The translations under genes were made by a program, and so were the position numbers. Of a DNA stretch of 64,000 nucleotides, positions 33,900 to 46,990 are shown piece after piece (the first letter of the stretch is position 1; every line of letters begins with the position of its first letter). The notes under the pieces were generated by a model. It did no database searches and was not told the DNA's origin. It saw only the letters and a list, made by a program, of their open reading frames with translations. Origin of the DNA: Eucommia ulmoides (lineage: Eukaryota > Streptophyta > Magnoliopsida > Garryales > Eucommiaceae); contig CM028325.1 in NCBI GenBank assembly GCA_016647705.1, forward strand, positions 28,810,474-28,874,473, read 5' to 3'.

Positions 33900-35240
33900 C
33901 TAGAAAGAGAGAGAGTTCCAATCCGCCGTCCAAAATCTCCCCGTTGGTCACCGAAATTGATGCGATTTCTTTGAGGATTTTGAGCACGGATCATAGTTTT
34001 TTCGCTATCAACTTCGATCTAATTTTTCACAACCAAATCTTTCAAATCGAAGAGGGCATCGCTTCTACACCATTCACCGGTGTTACGTCATGCGCCGTTC
34101 GTCGTCATTATGCCGACGGATTTTGAGATCGAAGTTGCGGATGAAAGGTTTGATTTTATGCTCAGATCTATTTTATTTCGATCTTGACCTATGTTTGGGT
34201 TTGTTCGCTACCTTCCACTCTGTTCAGATCTATGATTCTGCCCTTAACATTAGTTGCGTTTTTTATTTTCAGATCTTCAACGATTTGAATCGAAACGATT
34301 TGAGTTGAAGCGATCTAGGACGCTGTGTCTCGTTCTCATCCTGTGATTTTGTTTCGATTTTGATCTTCGTTGCGATTTAATTCCAGTTAAAATTTGTTCA
34401 TTTAATTGTTAATTTATGTTGGAATTTTGGGAAGATATTTCCTTTGCTAACTGAAGCTGGTTCTAACGCCAAGAAGCGTCTTCGTCGTGTCTAGAAGAAT
34501 GAAGTTGTGCTGAGGGCATGTTCTGAGTCACCTTCTTCAAAACTTCGTCAACTGGTGCTGAAGAAATCGGTGTCCAAGACAGCTAAAGTTAACCAAAAAG
34601 ATTGACACTGCTAAAGATACGTGAAAGAAATAATCTCTTATACTTGATCTGGTTGCTCTATCCTGTATCTTCTTCAAATTTATAGTTTTGATGTGGATTT
34701 AGAACATTTTATTTCCTAGAATTACTATATGGTTGTTGTTCAAATTAAAAAAAAAAAAAAAAAAAAAAGTAAAAAAGTGATGTATTTCTGTACTGTTGTT
34801 TGTTTTAAAATTTTTATATCTTTTCCTGAAATCTTTGGCTGACTGGGAATATGAATTATCCCTGTTCTCTGTTTTTGCTGCTGTTCTCTGTTTCTATTGC
34901 AGTTTCTGTTTTGATGTTTCTATTTTTGTTTCTGTTTGATGTTTCTGTTTTTGTTTCCATTTGCGTTTCTGTTTCTGTTTGCTGTTTCTGTTTCTTTGTT
35001 TCTGTTTCTGTGTTTTGGTTTTTGTTTCTCTATTTGTGTTCACAGATTCATGTTTCGGGCTCAAGGACATTCGGCACAACATTTCGAAAAATGGTATGTC
35101 TATTATTCTAATTCAATTTATACCTTGATGGTCAATTATTGTATGTGATGTAGATGAAAATTCAATAATTGCAGGCTCGGGGTAGGATTGATCTACATCG
35201 GATCACACATCAGAGGGCAAATGGGTAATTGATATCGCTT
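33900..35240. other. CACTA interior with gene-like composition
   Basis: The composition is richer in GC and codon-like in places (33910-34310, 34440-34610), unlike the subterminal repeats. A frame near 34445 reads NAKKRLRRV and later LRQLVLKKSVSKTAKVNQKD, with stops. A TTTCTGTTTCTG array lies at 34865-35040, and an RGRIDLHRITHQRANG-like fragment at 35175-35225. No family recognised. This could be decayed transposase or captured host sequence. Confidence 0.3.
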
Positions 35241-35602
35241 ATCATCTATAGCTTGTTTCTTAGTTATTTTGTAATGATGTTTCGTAAGCCATTTTATTTT
35301 TTTGGTCATATTAATGTTTAAGAATATTGGTATATTTTGGCTATTTGACTTTTAATGCAATTATATAGTTTTGGTTACTTTTTGTTGATTGATTGATGAC
35401 TATAAATTAACATTTATAGCTTTAAGTAGAGTAATTTGCAACAAATTTTATTTTTGTAGCCAATGTATTTTTTGAAAAAAATTATTTTTTGGCTACAAAA
35501 ATAATTTCATCACCAAAAGAATTCCTGTCATTTTAGTTATTTTTTGGCGACGAAAATTTTCATTGCCAAAAATTTATCCTTGTGATTTTTAATTACTCTT
35601 TG

Positions 35603-35915
35603 TGTAAAACCCTGGCTTTTATTGAAGTCGTATTTTATAATATTTCAAAATAACGGGGTGAATGGCGTTATTTATTATTTGATTTAAAATTTTAAGGGTT
35701 AATTTGTAATGTTCAAACTAGTAAAATTAGAAATTTGGGTTTAATTAATAACTTAACAAAAATTGAGGGGGGACTTAGGTAATTTAAATAAAATAATATC
35801 AATGAAGAGATGACATCATCTTACCTCAGGATCCATGTTTATGTGAAGGTGTAGATGGATCAGTAGACGACGTGTAATCAAATGGAGAGATGGAGAGACA
35901 CGTGGTTGATCTTTC

Positions 35916-36008
<93 letters not shown>

Positions 36009-38272
36009 CATGCACACACACAGGAAGGAGAGGTGGAGCAAAAAAATCAAAAAAAAAAAATAGCAAACCATAGAGAGAGAGAGATTGCCGGTACGGGAAA
36101 AAATGAAGAAAGAGAGAGATCGCCGGTGGGTGTTCCTTCGGTTGGCCGATCAATCGTCTCCGGTGCATGTAAACTGTGTGTGTGTGTTCTTTAGTACCGT
36201 TGGTGTGTGTGTGTATGTGTGTGTTTTGTGTGTATATAGTTATTATAGGTGTCATCTCCAGAGTTGAGAGTAGAGAGAGAGAGGGGGTGTTGCCGACTTC
36301 ACGAGGTGAGCGTAATTGTGTGTGTTTTGTTCGGAGGACCAGTGGGGTGTGTGTGTGGTTGTTCTTCCGTCTTGACGGTGTGTGTGTGTGCTATTCTTGT
36401 TGTTTGTTCAGCCGTCACCGCTGCTGTATTGTGTATGTGTGTGTATGCGTGACTCAGTGTTATGTGTGTGTAGGTATAGGCGGAGGCGTGAATTTGGTTA
36501 ACGGTGGTGGCGGTGATCGTGAGTTTGTGTGTGTGTGTGTTATTTTCAGAGGTCCGGTGGTGTGAGGTTGCGCGAGTCCAGTGGTCGGAGTAGTGATCAG
36601 CAGCTGATCCCCAAAACCGGAAGCAAAAGTGGGAAGAGAAAAAAAAAGAAAAAAAAAAAAAAAAAGGAAAATTTGTACAAACCACCCCAATAGAAAAAAA
36701 AAATCCAATCTCGCGGCCATTGGAAAATCTGGAAAAGGTAAAATTTCGAACTTCTTTAATATATGTATTTAATTGTTGAAATTGAAATGGCGATAGGAAA
36801 TAGTGAGACCGTTCACATGAATAAATTTGATATAATAAACTGTAACAGAGTAACATTAATTGAATAGTAATATTTCATAATAAAATGCGGGGAATAAAAA
36901 AGATCACGGAAATTAGGGCCTGCATTTCATGGTTAGGTTATTTTTATATAAAATATTAATTTAGGCCCTGTCACTATTAGGTTCGCAGGCATTGGAGTAC
37001 CGGTAGAGAATAGACGGTTAAAGTCTTCGAAAACGGATAATCAGGTGAGTGTACTGTCTTCTTGCCAAACTATTTTTATATCTATATATGATAGAAAATG
37101 GTTGTATTTACATTAGATACTTTTAAAATTTCGTGGATCAAGCAGGTTTTGGGTAAGTTGGTAAAATGGATTTTCGTGAGATTACGATGGTTTTCGAAAA
37201 GAAGGTGAAAATGGTTTTAGTGAAATCAGATGTTTTGTTTTTAAATAAAAACTAGAAATATGATTTTGGATTAAAAATCAGTTTTGGAAATAGAGGGTGA
37301 TGTTTGAGATTTGACGATGTCGATTAGACGATGATATTGATTTGTGATTTAATGATGACGTTATTGATTTGACAATGCTATAGTATTTATCTGTTTCGGT
37401 AGAGTGATGGTATTGATTTGACGATGTTATCGATTGGACGATGCCATAGTATTTATTCGTTTCGACAGAGTGATGTGATTCGCTTTGGTGGAGTGATGTT
37501 ATCCGCTTCAACGGAGTGATGTTTATCTGCTTCGGTAGAGTGATGTTAGACGTTTATACTGCACAGTGATTATCCACTTCGGCAGAGTAATGGATGTTCG
37601 TAGAAAGGCATATCCTACGGATGGTACGGTACCGTTGCAAACTCTCGATCATAAGGTTAAAACGATTACTATGACTAGCCAGTGTGTGTTGTGGTGGAAT
37701 GGTGGTTTGAGATGTGTGTTCGAGATGTTGTGTTTTACTTATATTGGGTGATTTATTATTTATTATGGTGATTGGTATGATTTTATACTAGATGGATTTG
37801 GATGAAACTTATCTATATCGCTTTATTTTCACTACTTATATACTAGAGATTTTACCAGCTATGTGGTGTTTATATACTTATGCTTGATCCATATTTAATT
37901 GTGGTAATATTTAGAATGTACTATTATTTTTAAAATGTTTTACTAAGAAGATAGTACACTCGCAGGTACAACAGTTAGGAGTCGGTCCCCTACTGTCACT
38001 AGGTAAAGTCCGGCGATGATGTAATATGGAAATATTTTGGAAGGAGCTGTCTGAGGCGAACATGTTAGAGTTTCATTGTTGTTGTACTTTTGTTGTCATT
38101 AAAATTCAGGGACGGGTGTGTCCCCAGTTAGAAATGTTGTATATGGTCAGAATTTGTGGTCGTATATTTTTGTATGCACTTTGTCGTTTACTAGTGGGTT
38201 TGACATTAAGATAAGGTCGTGTCGACGTCACGCCGGCCCCACAGGGACAGGTGTCCGGGGTGGGGTGTAACA
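35603..38272. mobile_element. Solo LTR (2670 bp), probably Tekay-like, copy 2
   Basis: It begins TGTAAAACCCTGG and ends GGGGTGTAACA. The flanking CTTTG (35598-35602) and ATTTG (38273-38277) differ by one base. It is colinear with the 13089-15965 copy: shared GGCCCTGTCACTATTAGGTT / CTATTAGGTTCGCAGGCA, the hairpin units, GGTACGGTACCGTTGCAAAC and GGAGTCGGTCCCCTACTG. It contains a ~77-bp (AT)n at 35917. It interrupts a CACTA subterminal region. Confidence 0.82.
35917..35993. repeat. (AT)n microsatellite
   Basis: Long alternating AT run followed by (CA)n. The YIYIYI frames across it are artefacts. Confidence 0.9.
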
Positions 38273-38506
38273 ATTTGGCTACGAAATGAATTTATTAGCT
38301 ACGAATTTAACTACGAAATGATTTTTCGCAAAATAGTAGTCTTACGCGACGAACTAACAATTCATCGCCAAAAATCTCCTACTACGGCACATAGGCTACG
38401 AAATTGGAACAGTAATTTTTTCGTCACTAAAACGTTTTCGCTGCAAAATTAGGGCTTTAACTACAAAATTTTTTTGTAGCCGAAACCCATTTTTCTTGTA
38501 GTGTCT

Positions 38507-39068
38507 CTTTCAAAATAATTTTGTTGTATTTCAATTGGTGCATTCATGGCTTTAGAAATTTAGGAGTTGTCATCTCGATTGTTGCATTAATTCTTTCAAA
38601 TTTCGATTTAGGGACTTCACGATAAACTTTCCATTCATGGATTTTAATCCCCATGTTTCTGTTTTTGTTCCCAGAAATAGGAATTTTGTTGGATTTCTTT
38701 TTCTATCGTAGAGATCAACAACGACGCCGACCTCAAAGAAAACGATAGGGACCCTTAACCAGGCATCTCTTTAATTATGGTATATATATTTCACGCTCCC
38801 AAATTTCAGAACAAATTTCCTAAATCAAAGCATAAACAATGTGTTATGGATTTTTTCCTTTTTGTTCAAAATATTTATCTTTTTTTTTTTTTTTTTTTTT
38901 ATTTCTTTGAAATGGGTTTTGAAATTTTATTGTTGATAAGTTTTTGCAATTTTCGTGTGTTATCAAGTAAATTTAGCAGCGTTTTTATTATTTGTTTCTC
39001 CTTTGGAGTCTTTATTATGAGTTGTTAATGTCGAATAAAAGGGATTGCTAAACATTCAATGTTGTTTA
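38507..39068. other. Intergenic segment between CACTA and a solo LTR
   Basis: AT-rich. A short in-frame stretch EINNDADLKENDRDP near 38710 precedes a stop and could be exon-like, but nothing supports a gene. A T-run lies at 38880-38900. Confidence 0.3.
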
Positions 39069-41185
39069 TGTTGATCCTAAGATTTTGATGAACAATTAAG
39101 TATTGATGTTTTGGTGGAACTAATGTTTGATAAAGTGTTTCAGTGATTTAAAGTTCCAATAATAAAGATGTCAAAGTGAATGGTTGCTAAATGAAGATAT
39201 CAAGAAGCAGTATTAATAATTTGAAGACATTAGGGAAAACAACCCAGGTAAATATAAACTCTTAATATCCCATTTAGGAACACACACACGACACAAAATG
39301 AACTTCATTTTTTATGTGTATTTTGGTTGAGTATATTTATTTGCTCCTATGTGAATTAAAAAGAAATATTTTTGAATGACTAAAATAGAATATAAGAATA
39401 TTAGTGGAGTTCATTTGAATATAAATGTGGATAAAGGGGCAAAATTGTAAACAAAAGTAAGTTAAAAACGAGATCAGAGAAGAAATTCAGGAGAGGCCAA
39501 TCGACTGAGCAGTCGACCAGAGAAAGTAGATGAACTCTCTGAATCTGCGAGTTGAGTGGGTGGTCGACCGATGGAAGCTTGGTGAACTCTCTAAATCTGC
39601 AAGTTGAGTGAGCAGTCAACCGATGTAAGCTTGACAAACTCTCTGAATCTACGAGTCGACTGAGGAGTCAACCGATCAAGTGCATAGGCTACTTCCAGTA
39701 TCCTTTAGTCGACTGAGCAGTCGACTGAATGCACAGTTTCTGAATATTGGTTGATCTGATTTCAAATCCAAAAGTAGCCGTTTTTTGTTAAGATTTGAGA
39801 GAGATTTCGGTAATATTCTTAACATTTGAGATATGGTTCATATATATATTAAATCCTTTCAATATGGTTCGTTAATTATTAAAGTTTCTTAATTTGGTAC
39901 ATAAAATGAATTCTATACTTATTTGTTTTAATTGAGAAATACTTTGAGAATTTAATTGAATGATTTAAAAGTTGTTATAAAGTGAAATTAAACCTAAATG
40001 AAGTTCTCATGTTATGAAGGGTTTATAAGAGTATTTTATTGTCATGACACTTGTAACTAGCTGTTAGGAGACTAATTACATGTGCCCTTATATAGACCTG
40101 TGAATTTTCTAAGAAAGCTAATCATTCTATTCATTCTAAGAGATAAAATCAGTCTATATTTGAGAGAGTGTTTATAAGAGTGATCATTCAACTATACTAT
40201 GAGCTGTTCTAAAAGAGTGATTCTGATAATCAACTGCGATAAATTTGTGCTGATTCTGGAATTGAAGCTATTGTTTTCATCATTAATTCTGTGGATTCCG
40301 GGTGAGATCTTTCTATATTGATTATTACTTGTTTATTATTGTCTTTGAAAATTGATCTTAGAAATTATTTTTGATTTTTTAAAGAAAACATTATTTTAAA
40401 CAATTTCTTAAATCTGATTACGTGCTTCAATTTGTTACCCATATATTGTTAAAATCAGATTTTTACATCTCGCATTTTTCTATCACTAGTTGGGATATTA
40501 ATTGAGTTTTTATTTGTCTGGGGTGGTAGAAGCTCCAAGTGAGATTTACTTAACAATTTTTGTATTGGTGAGTTGTGACGGATTAAATATCATTAGGGAT
40601 ATTTAATCAAGGGTAGCTGGGTTTCAGTCTCTTCCTGTAAAAATATTGAGGTAGTGATTCATCCTGAATAAGAATTGCATTTTGTGAGTGATTTTGTAAC
40701 GGTTCAATCCTTATCAAGTAAAAGGATATTTGGAGTGTTTTGGTGAGGTTTTGATTCTTGAGCCTAAATGTTAAAAAGAATTAGATTATTCTTTAGCTTG
40801 TAAAAAGTAGAGGTTATTCCTTAGCCTTTGAAAATGAAATTTTATAGGTTGATTCTGAGCCTGTAAAAGAATCGGTGTGTGAATTTGGTTCCTACCTTTA
40901 AAGAGATCTTGAGAATTAGTGAGTGTGAATCTCTGTGGGGGCTCGGAGGACTGGACTAGCCAAGAGTAGCTTGGTGAACCAAGATATATCTTAGTGTGCT
41001 ACATTATTAATTTGTTTATTTTTGTTGTTTGGGTGTGCACCTAGTTAATTGATTAATTCCGTTATGGTATAAAGATAATAATTAATTTAGGCATAAAATT
41101 AATTATTTGATTTATTGAAGATTATTCTGATATATTTTTAATTACCCAATTCACCCCCCCTCTTGGGTATTCTACTGGGCCAACA
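39069..41185. mobile_element. Solo LTR (2117 bp), probably SIRE/Maximus copia, copy 2, TSD GTTTA
   Basis: It begins TGTTGATCCTAAGATTTTGA and ends CTACTGGGCCAACA, with exact GTTTA at 39064-39068 and 41186-41190. It is homologous to 26060-28457 along its length. It contains CAATTCACCCCCCCCTCTTG near the right end, typical of this LTR type. Palindromic modules lie at 39495-39735. Confidence 0.85.
39495..39735. repeat. Array of GTCGACTGA / CAGTCGAC modules
   Basis: Five units, about 52 bp apart, each combine AGTCGACTGAGCAGTCGACT-like words with a CTCTCTGAATCTGCGAG-like spacer. They occupy the same relative position as the different palindromes of copy 1. Confidence 0.75.
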
Positions 41186-41812
41186 GTTTAGTTATGTGAA
41201 CAATTCTATATATGATGAAAAGTATCTATAAATGTTTCGATTGGATTTTTAAGGGTAAAAGTTTATATACAAAGCTATTTTATTCAGTGGTTGCTTTCTT
41301 TTGCATTGATGCTAAATGTGGTATCGCTGTTTTTGTTTCTTTTAATGATTCTCCTAATTTCAGCCCTATGTTTTGGGAACAGTTCCAGAGATGATATAAA
41401 AGATTAACGGTATCGACTTGATGATGTTAAATTGACTGAAGCAAAATATGGTTAGCTAAGGTAATAACATATTCTCCCACTTTTTCTTGTAAGTTTAGAT
41501 TCTATAGAAGATGAACATTATCTATTTGAATGATTAATTGTTTAAGTATTGATGGATTAATTGTTTTTAGTGTTCGTGTGCAGTTTTTTTTGTACGTGAG
41601 TAGATTTTTAATTTTATCTTGGGTTGAGAATGTCGAGATTCTTTTGTCTTGAGTTAATTTTGTGTGTGGATTAAATTTTGCAATTTTTTCTTCTTCTTTT
41701 TTTCCCAGTAAATGTTTTTAAGATTTTAAATTTCATGTATTTTTTTTTTCTTTTTAGTTTTTTGTTGGATGCAGGTTTGGTTAAAGAAAGATGATGAAAA
41801 CTCACCCTTTAA

Positions 41813-41852
<40 letters not shown>

Positions 41853-42172
41853 TATTTATAAGTTGTAAGGTGTGTTTGTTAGCATTTTTCTTCATGTTTT
41901 TTGTTTTCCCAATTTTTAGAAATTTTGTTCTTGATTATTTTTCTTTCACTCTTCTCATTTTTCTTTCTTAAAGTTCTTTTCTTGCTCCATTTCTGTATAT
42001 ATTTTTTGGCCTGTAATATTTGCTTTGAGGAGTTATATATCTGCGACTAGAGAGGTAATTTCTCTTTGCATCAATCTATTTATTCTCTTACATATCTCTT
42101 TTTCTAATTTTTATTTCAAATTAGGTTCAATTGGTTATTTTTCACATTACATTTGCATTATAGTTTTGTTTG
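41186..42172. other. Intergenic, T-rich, no gene recognised
   Basis: Contains GGGAACAGTTCC at 41378, similar to the words at 19150, and a ~37-bp T run at 41815-41851. The 60-67-residue frames have no visible domains. Confidence 0.4.
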
Positions 42173-43478
42173 TGGTAGCACGTAGATACGTCGCTACTTT
42201 CACCGCAAGTGTACAGGTCAAATTTTAGTATAGATTGGAAGAGTAAGGGTTGTCGTATCCAGAGGGATTAGTTGAGATTATTATCGAGTACCACAATTAT
42301 CATAACTTAACTTTATCTAGGCGATAAAAAATGTGTTTATAATTAATAATATACTAAACTAAAATACTAATTTACCTAATTATACTATATAAACTAAATT
42401 GAGATATTTTAGGGGGATGGATTATCTAGGGATTAACTTAATTTACTTCAATGTATTTGAATTGTTTGACTTACATTAACGGTGTTCAACTTATCTGATA
42501 ATTTATGTATCGTAAACTCACTCACCACCTTTCCCGAGTATAAGATGAGTGAATATGCGACTTTACGTTAACGAAGAAGTCCCCTTCAACATATTAACGA
42601 CACTAAGTCACATGAGTCTTGCCCCAATGTCATTGATTGCACACTTTCTAAGTCTCTCTCGGGTTATTAGATTGTCGTGTTATGTTTAACCTTAGTCCAA
42701 ATCCGGGGTTACCTCTCCTGAGTGTCGAACCCCGTATTCTCAATATATCTAAACAAGCATATAAACATAGAATAACGGTAAACACAATCAAATAACGAAA
42801 AACAACCATTAACGAAACACCGATATCAAATAAACCATATTTTCATAAATATTATTAATCCCTAAACAAAATCTGTTTGGCTAATGGCCATAACCATTTA
42901 TACAATAAGAAACAAGCTAAACATGCTCAAACAATAAACCAAAGTTAAGAAATGAAGAGAGAAACAAGAGAAACTAGCCGTTGTCCAAAGATTTGCCGCT
43001 AAAACCGTTCAACGATCACTTCTCCTTCTTCGTGTTGTGTTCTTCTCCTTCGGAATTGTTGAGCACTCCCCAAAACTTCTCTCTATTCTATCTAATCTGT
43101 CTAGGAACTCTCCTGGCCAAAATGGAAAGGAGGGAGGAAGATAAGAAGGTTAAAATATCTCAAAATATCTAAAAACAACACTTTACAACTGTAAGGGCCA
43201 CCGTTGTGGCGGTGGCTGCAGCAGTGGAAATAGAGAGTTTCTGTTGTTTCATCATTGCGGCGGTGGATTTGTAGATAGTTTAGGCCATTCTCTGTATTTT
43301 GACCGCCGCGGCGGTGGGTTGCAGGTTCTTAAATTTAGCCTCTTTACTCTTTTTCCATCGTTCTTCTATTACTATTGCTCCAATTATTTTGATATTCCAT
43401 TGTTTTAGCTCATTTTCACCCCCAAACACCTCTATAATACAAAAGCACATAAAAATGTATTAAAACGTAATAAAATAT

Positions 43479-44228
43479 AGGGAAAAGTACAATTTAGACC
43501 CTCTAACTATTGACACATTTCTAAGTGGCCCTTCTAAATTTCAACGTTTCATTTCAAACCCTCTATGTATCATAATGTTTCAAATTCGTCCATCCGTTAG
43601 AGATTCCGTTAAAACTAACAGAATCTCAGGAGCAAAATGGTATTTTCATGTTTTTTTAATTTTTTAATTATTTTTAATTATTTTTTTAAAATTTTTTTAT
43701 CTCTCTCTCTCTCTCGCCACCTCACTCTCTCTCTTTCCCTCTCCCCGCCACCTCCCTCTCACTTTCCCTCTCACTCTTCCTCTCCTTCTCCTCTCTCCTT
43801 CCCACCCTACCCCCGTAACAGGGGGTGCAACTACCCTCTGCAACAGGGGGTGAAAAATCACCTCTTGTTGCAGGGGGTGGGGTGGGAGGGAGAGGAAGAG
43901 GGAGAGGGAGAGGGAGAGGGAGGTGGCGGAGAGAAGGAATGAGGGAGATGGAGGTAGCGGGAGGGAGAGAGGAAGGGGAGTAAGAGAGAGAAAAAAAATT
44001 AAAAAAAAGAAAAAAAAAATTAAAATTTAATTAAAAATGATTAAAAAATTTAAAAAATGTGAAAAGACCATTTTGCCCCTAAATTCCGTCAGTTTTAACT
44101 GATTTTCTAACGGAATGACGAATTTGAAACGTTATGATATGTAGAGGGTTTGAAATGAAACGTTTAAACTTAGAGGGACTACTTAGAAATGTGTCAATAG
44201 TTAAAGGGTCTAAATTGTACTTTTCCCT
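43479..44228. mobile_element. Foldback element (750 bp), TSD AAAATAT
   Basis: The ends are AGGGAAAAGTACAATTTAGA and its complement, and the arms stay complementary for about 160 bp (for example AACGTTTCATTTCAAACCCT). The inner CT-rich and GA-rich halves are also mutually complementary, so nearly the whole element can fold on itself. AAAATAT flanks both sides (43472-43478, 44229-44235). Non-coding; resembles Mutator-like foldback MITEs. It sits in the 3' LTR of element A. Confidence 0.8.
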
Positions 44229-45999
44229 AAAATATAATAAACATACTTGAAAACTAACAGGTTCAGTTTGGAAATAGATAGGTAAATTACACCTATCAAA
44301 TACCCCCAAACTTGGAATTTTGCTAGTTCTCGAGCAAAACACTCACACTAAAATAAAAAACACAATTAAATTAAATAACAAGAACCTAAACACAAATAAT
44401 CTAAACATAACGATATACGAGTTTTGCATTTAGCTAATGGTGGAGGAATATTACGTCTCCACTTTCACCGTAAGTGTACGGGTCAAGTTTTAGTATAGAA
44501 TTGGAAGAGTAGGGGTTGTCGTATCCACATGGATTGATTGAGATTATTATCGAGTACCGCGATTGTCATATCCTAATTTTATCTAGGCGATAAAAAAATG
44601 GTTTATAATTAATAAATACTAATACTAAGTTAATTAATTATACTAATTAAACTATATTACTATATTGAGATTGTTTATGGGAATGAATTATCTAGGGATT
44701 AACATCGTTTACAAAAACGTGTTTGGTTTCATTTAGTTTATAATAACGGTGTTCAACCTATCCAACAATCTTTGTATCGTAAACTCACTCACCACTTCTC
44801 CCGAGTGTAAGATGAGTGAATATGCGACTTCGCGTTAACGAATGAGTCACCCTCAACGTCTTAACGACACTAGGTCACATGAGTCTTGTCCCAACTTCAT
44901 TGATTGCACACTTTCTAACTCTCTCCCAGGTTATTAGATTGTCGCGTTGTGCTTACCCTAGTCCGAATTAAGGGTTACCTCTCCCGAGTGTCAAACTCCG
45001 ATTTCTCACTATATCTAAACAAGCATATAAACATGACAAACCGATGAACACAATTGAATTAGTGAAGAACAACTGTTAAAGAAACACAACTCAAACAAAC
45101 AACATTTTCATAAATATTATTAATCCCTAGACAAAATCGGTTTAGCTCATGACCATAACCATTTATACAATGAAAAATGAGCTAAACATGCTCAACAAAC
45201 AACCTAAGTTAAGAAAATAAAGAAAGAAACGAAGGAACTTAGCCGTAGTCCGAAGATTTGGTGCTATAACCATTCAATGATTGCTTCTTCTTCTTCGCAA
45301 CGTGTTCTTCTCCTTCGGATTTGGTTGAGCACTTCCCAAAACACTCTCTCAATATTATAAACCCTAAGGGATCTCCTTTTGGCCGAATGGAGAAGAGGGA
45401 TGAAGAAATAGGGAGCAAAATATCTAAATAATATCTAAAATCTGTGCAAAGTGATTGTCGCAACGGTGGGCATGTCGGCAGTGTCACGACCGCGGCGGTG
45501 GATGCAGTGGTAGGAGCAAAGACATTTTGTTGCTTTACCGCTGTGGCAGTGGATCTCACCATTGCGGCGGTGGATTTGTAGAAAGTTTGGCCTTTTCTCT
45601 GTATATTGACTGCCACGACGGTGTGATGTAGGTTATGAATTTTGCCTTTTTGCTCTTTTTCCTACTGTTCTTCCGCCATTCTTGATCCGATTTGATCGTT
45701 TATGATTCGTTTTTATCATTTTTCACTCTACACACCTGCTTTATAACAAAAAAATAAAATAAAAACATATTAAAACAAATAAAAACCCTATAAAAATACT
45801 AAAAACTAATAAAATCGATTTGGGAATAAATAGATAAATAACACCTATCAAATACTCCTAAACTTGTAATTTTGCTAGACCTTGAGCAAAAAACTCACAC
45901 TAAAATGAAAGACACAACTAAATTAAATAACTTGAAAAACCTAAACACAAACAATCTAAACATAACGATATGTGAGTTTTGAATTCTTCTATCGATCAA

Positions 46000-46990
46000 A
46001 ACATTTTTCCCTCAACAACCTCCAGTCATAATGAGTTTAAGTGGCAAAACACACCATGTGGTGTTCTAAAATTTCGATATTCAATAATGGTAAACGTTAT
46101 TCTAGATCCTGTCAACAAGTGTGTGCGAGACTCAATAATATAGCTATCCAAGATCAGATTGGATTATCCACCAACGAAACTCACAACTTAGACTGTAAAG
46201 GACTAGGATATCTATATGCCTGATTGGGGTCTACTCTCCACTAATGTAGGCTTGGAAGTTTATAAAGATCAGAAGGACTTGGTTCGATTTTGGGATATTT
46301 GGCCAAGGGTATATCGAAAATATAAAACGGGTTAACATTGTTAACTTAACGATACCCAAGGCACAATGCTTGGCACATTCACACTCGAACTCCCATAGAT
46401 TGTTTCGAAACAACCTCGAACAATCAATTAAGATCGACATACTCACTTGTCAAAAGAAACGTAAATTGTACAGTATATACATATGTTTTTTTTTTATTTA
46501 ACGTACCACACCCCCAAACTTATTTGATTATTAGAATTTTACGGATGTAGTTAAAACGAAAGAAAAAAATAACAAGTGAGTACTCGAATACCGAACCAAT
46601 CTGAAGTTCGCCCTGAATCCAACCACTTACTTCAAGTAGCATATACGAATGCTAACTTGATTCAATCAAATTATACCTTCAGTTTAGCGATTTAGGTTTG
46701 GAAAGAAATTTTATCGGCCAGGGTATTTGTTATGTGTTCAGAATTGAAATGGCATTTAGGCTTCGACAGGGTAACGAGGGATAAACATATTGTATGGTAA
46801 GGCTCAAGCGACAAAATGAATGCCTAAATCATATCTCCTGAACTACATCGCCTAGGATTTTGCCTCAAACTTCCCCTAAATTGAGTTCTAGGATCCTTAA
46901 ATTGTCATGAGTTTGGTTAATCGATATTCGTCCTCAAATCAATTGAATAACTATACATTGAGTCTATGTGCTCGTGCAAATTAGGATCCA
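46000..46990. other. Conserved non-coding internal region of the element family
   Basis: Shared with 49325-50300 (element A) and 60940-61920 (element C). Blocks include CACCATGTGGTGTTCTA, GGCTTCGACAGGGTAACGAG and GATAAACAT, CGCCTAGGATTTTGCCTC, and TCATGAGTTTGG. There is no continuous reading frame in any copy, yet word order is preserved. Confidence 0.7.

Larger units (their letters stand above)
32843..38503. mobile_element. CACTA (En/Spm-type) transposon, TSD TCT, with nested solo LTR
   Basis: Left end CACTACAAGAAAAACATG and right end ATTTTTCTTGTAGTG are classic CACTA termini. TCT flanks both sides (32840-32842 and 38504-38506). Subterminal repeats TTTGGCGACGA, TTCGTCGCCA and TGGCTACAAA occur at 32880-33260 and again at 35480-35570 and 38275-38480, as is typical of CACTA. 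No transposase (TNPA/TNPD-like) frame is seen. Without the nested 2.67-kb LTR it is about 3.0 kb, so it is a non-autonomous derivative. Confidence 0.85.

Noticed and set aside
35816..36255. Ile-Tyr repeat ORFs
   Set aside because: Direct translation of (AT)n and (CA)n microsatellites.
43637..43942. 101-residue + ORF rich in S, P, then G and E
   Set aside because: Lies across the CT-rich and GA-rich halves of a foldback element.
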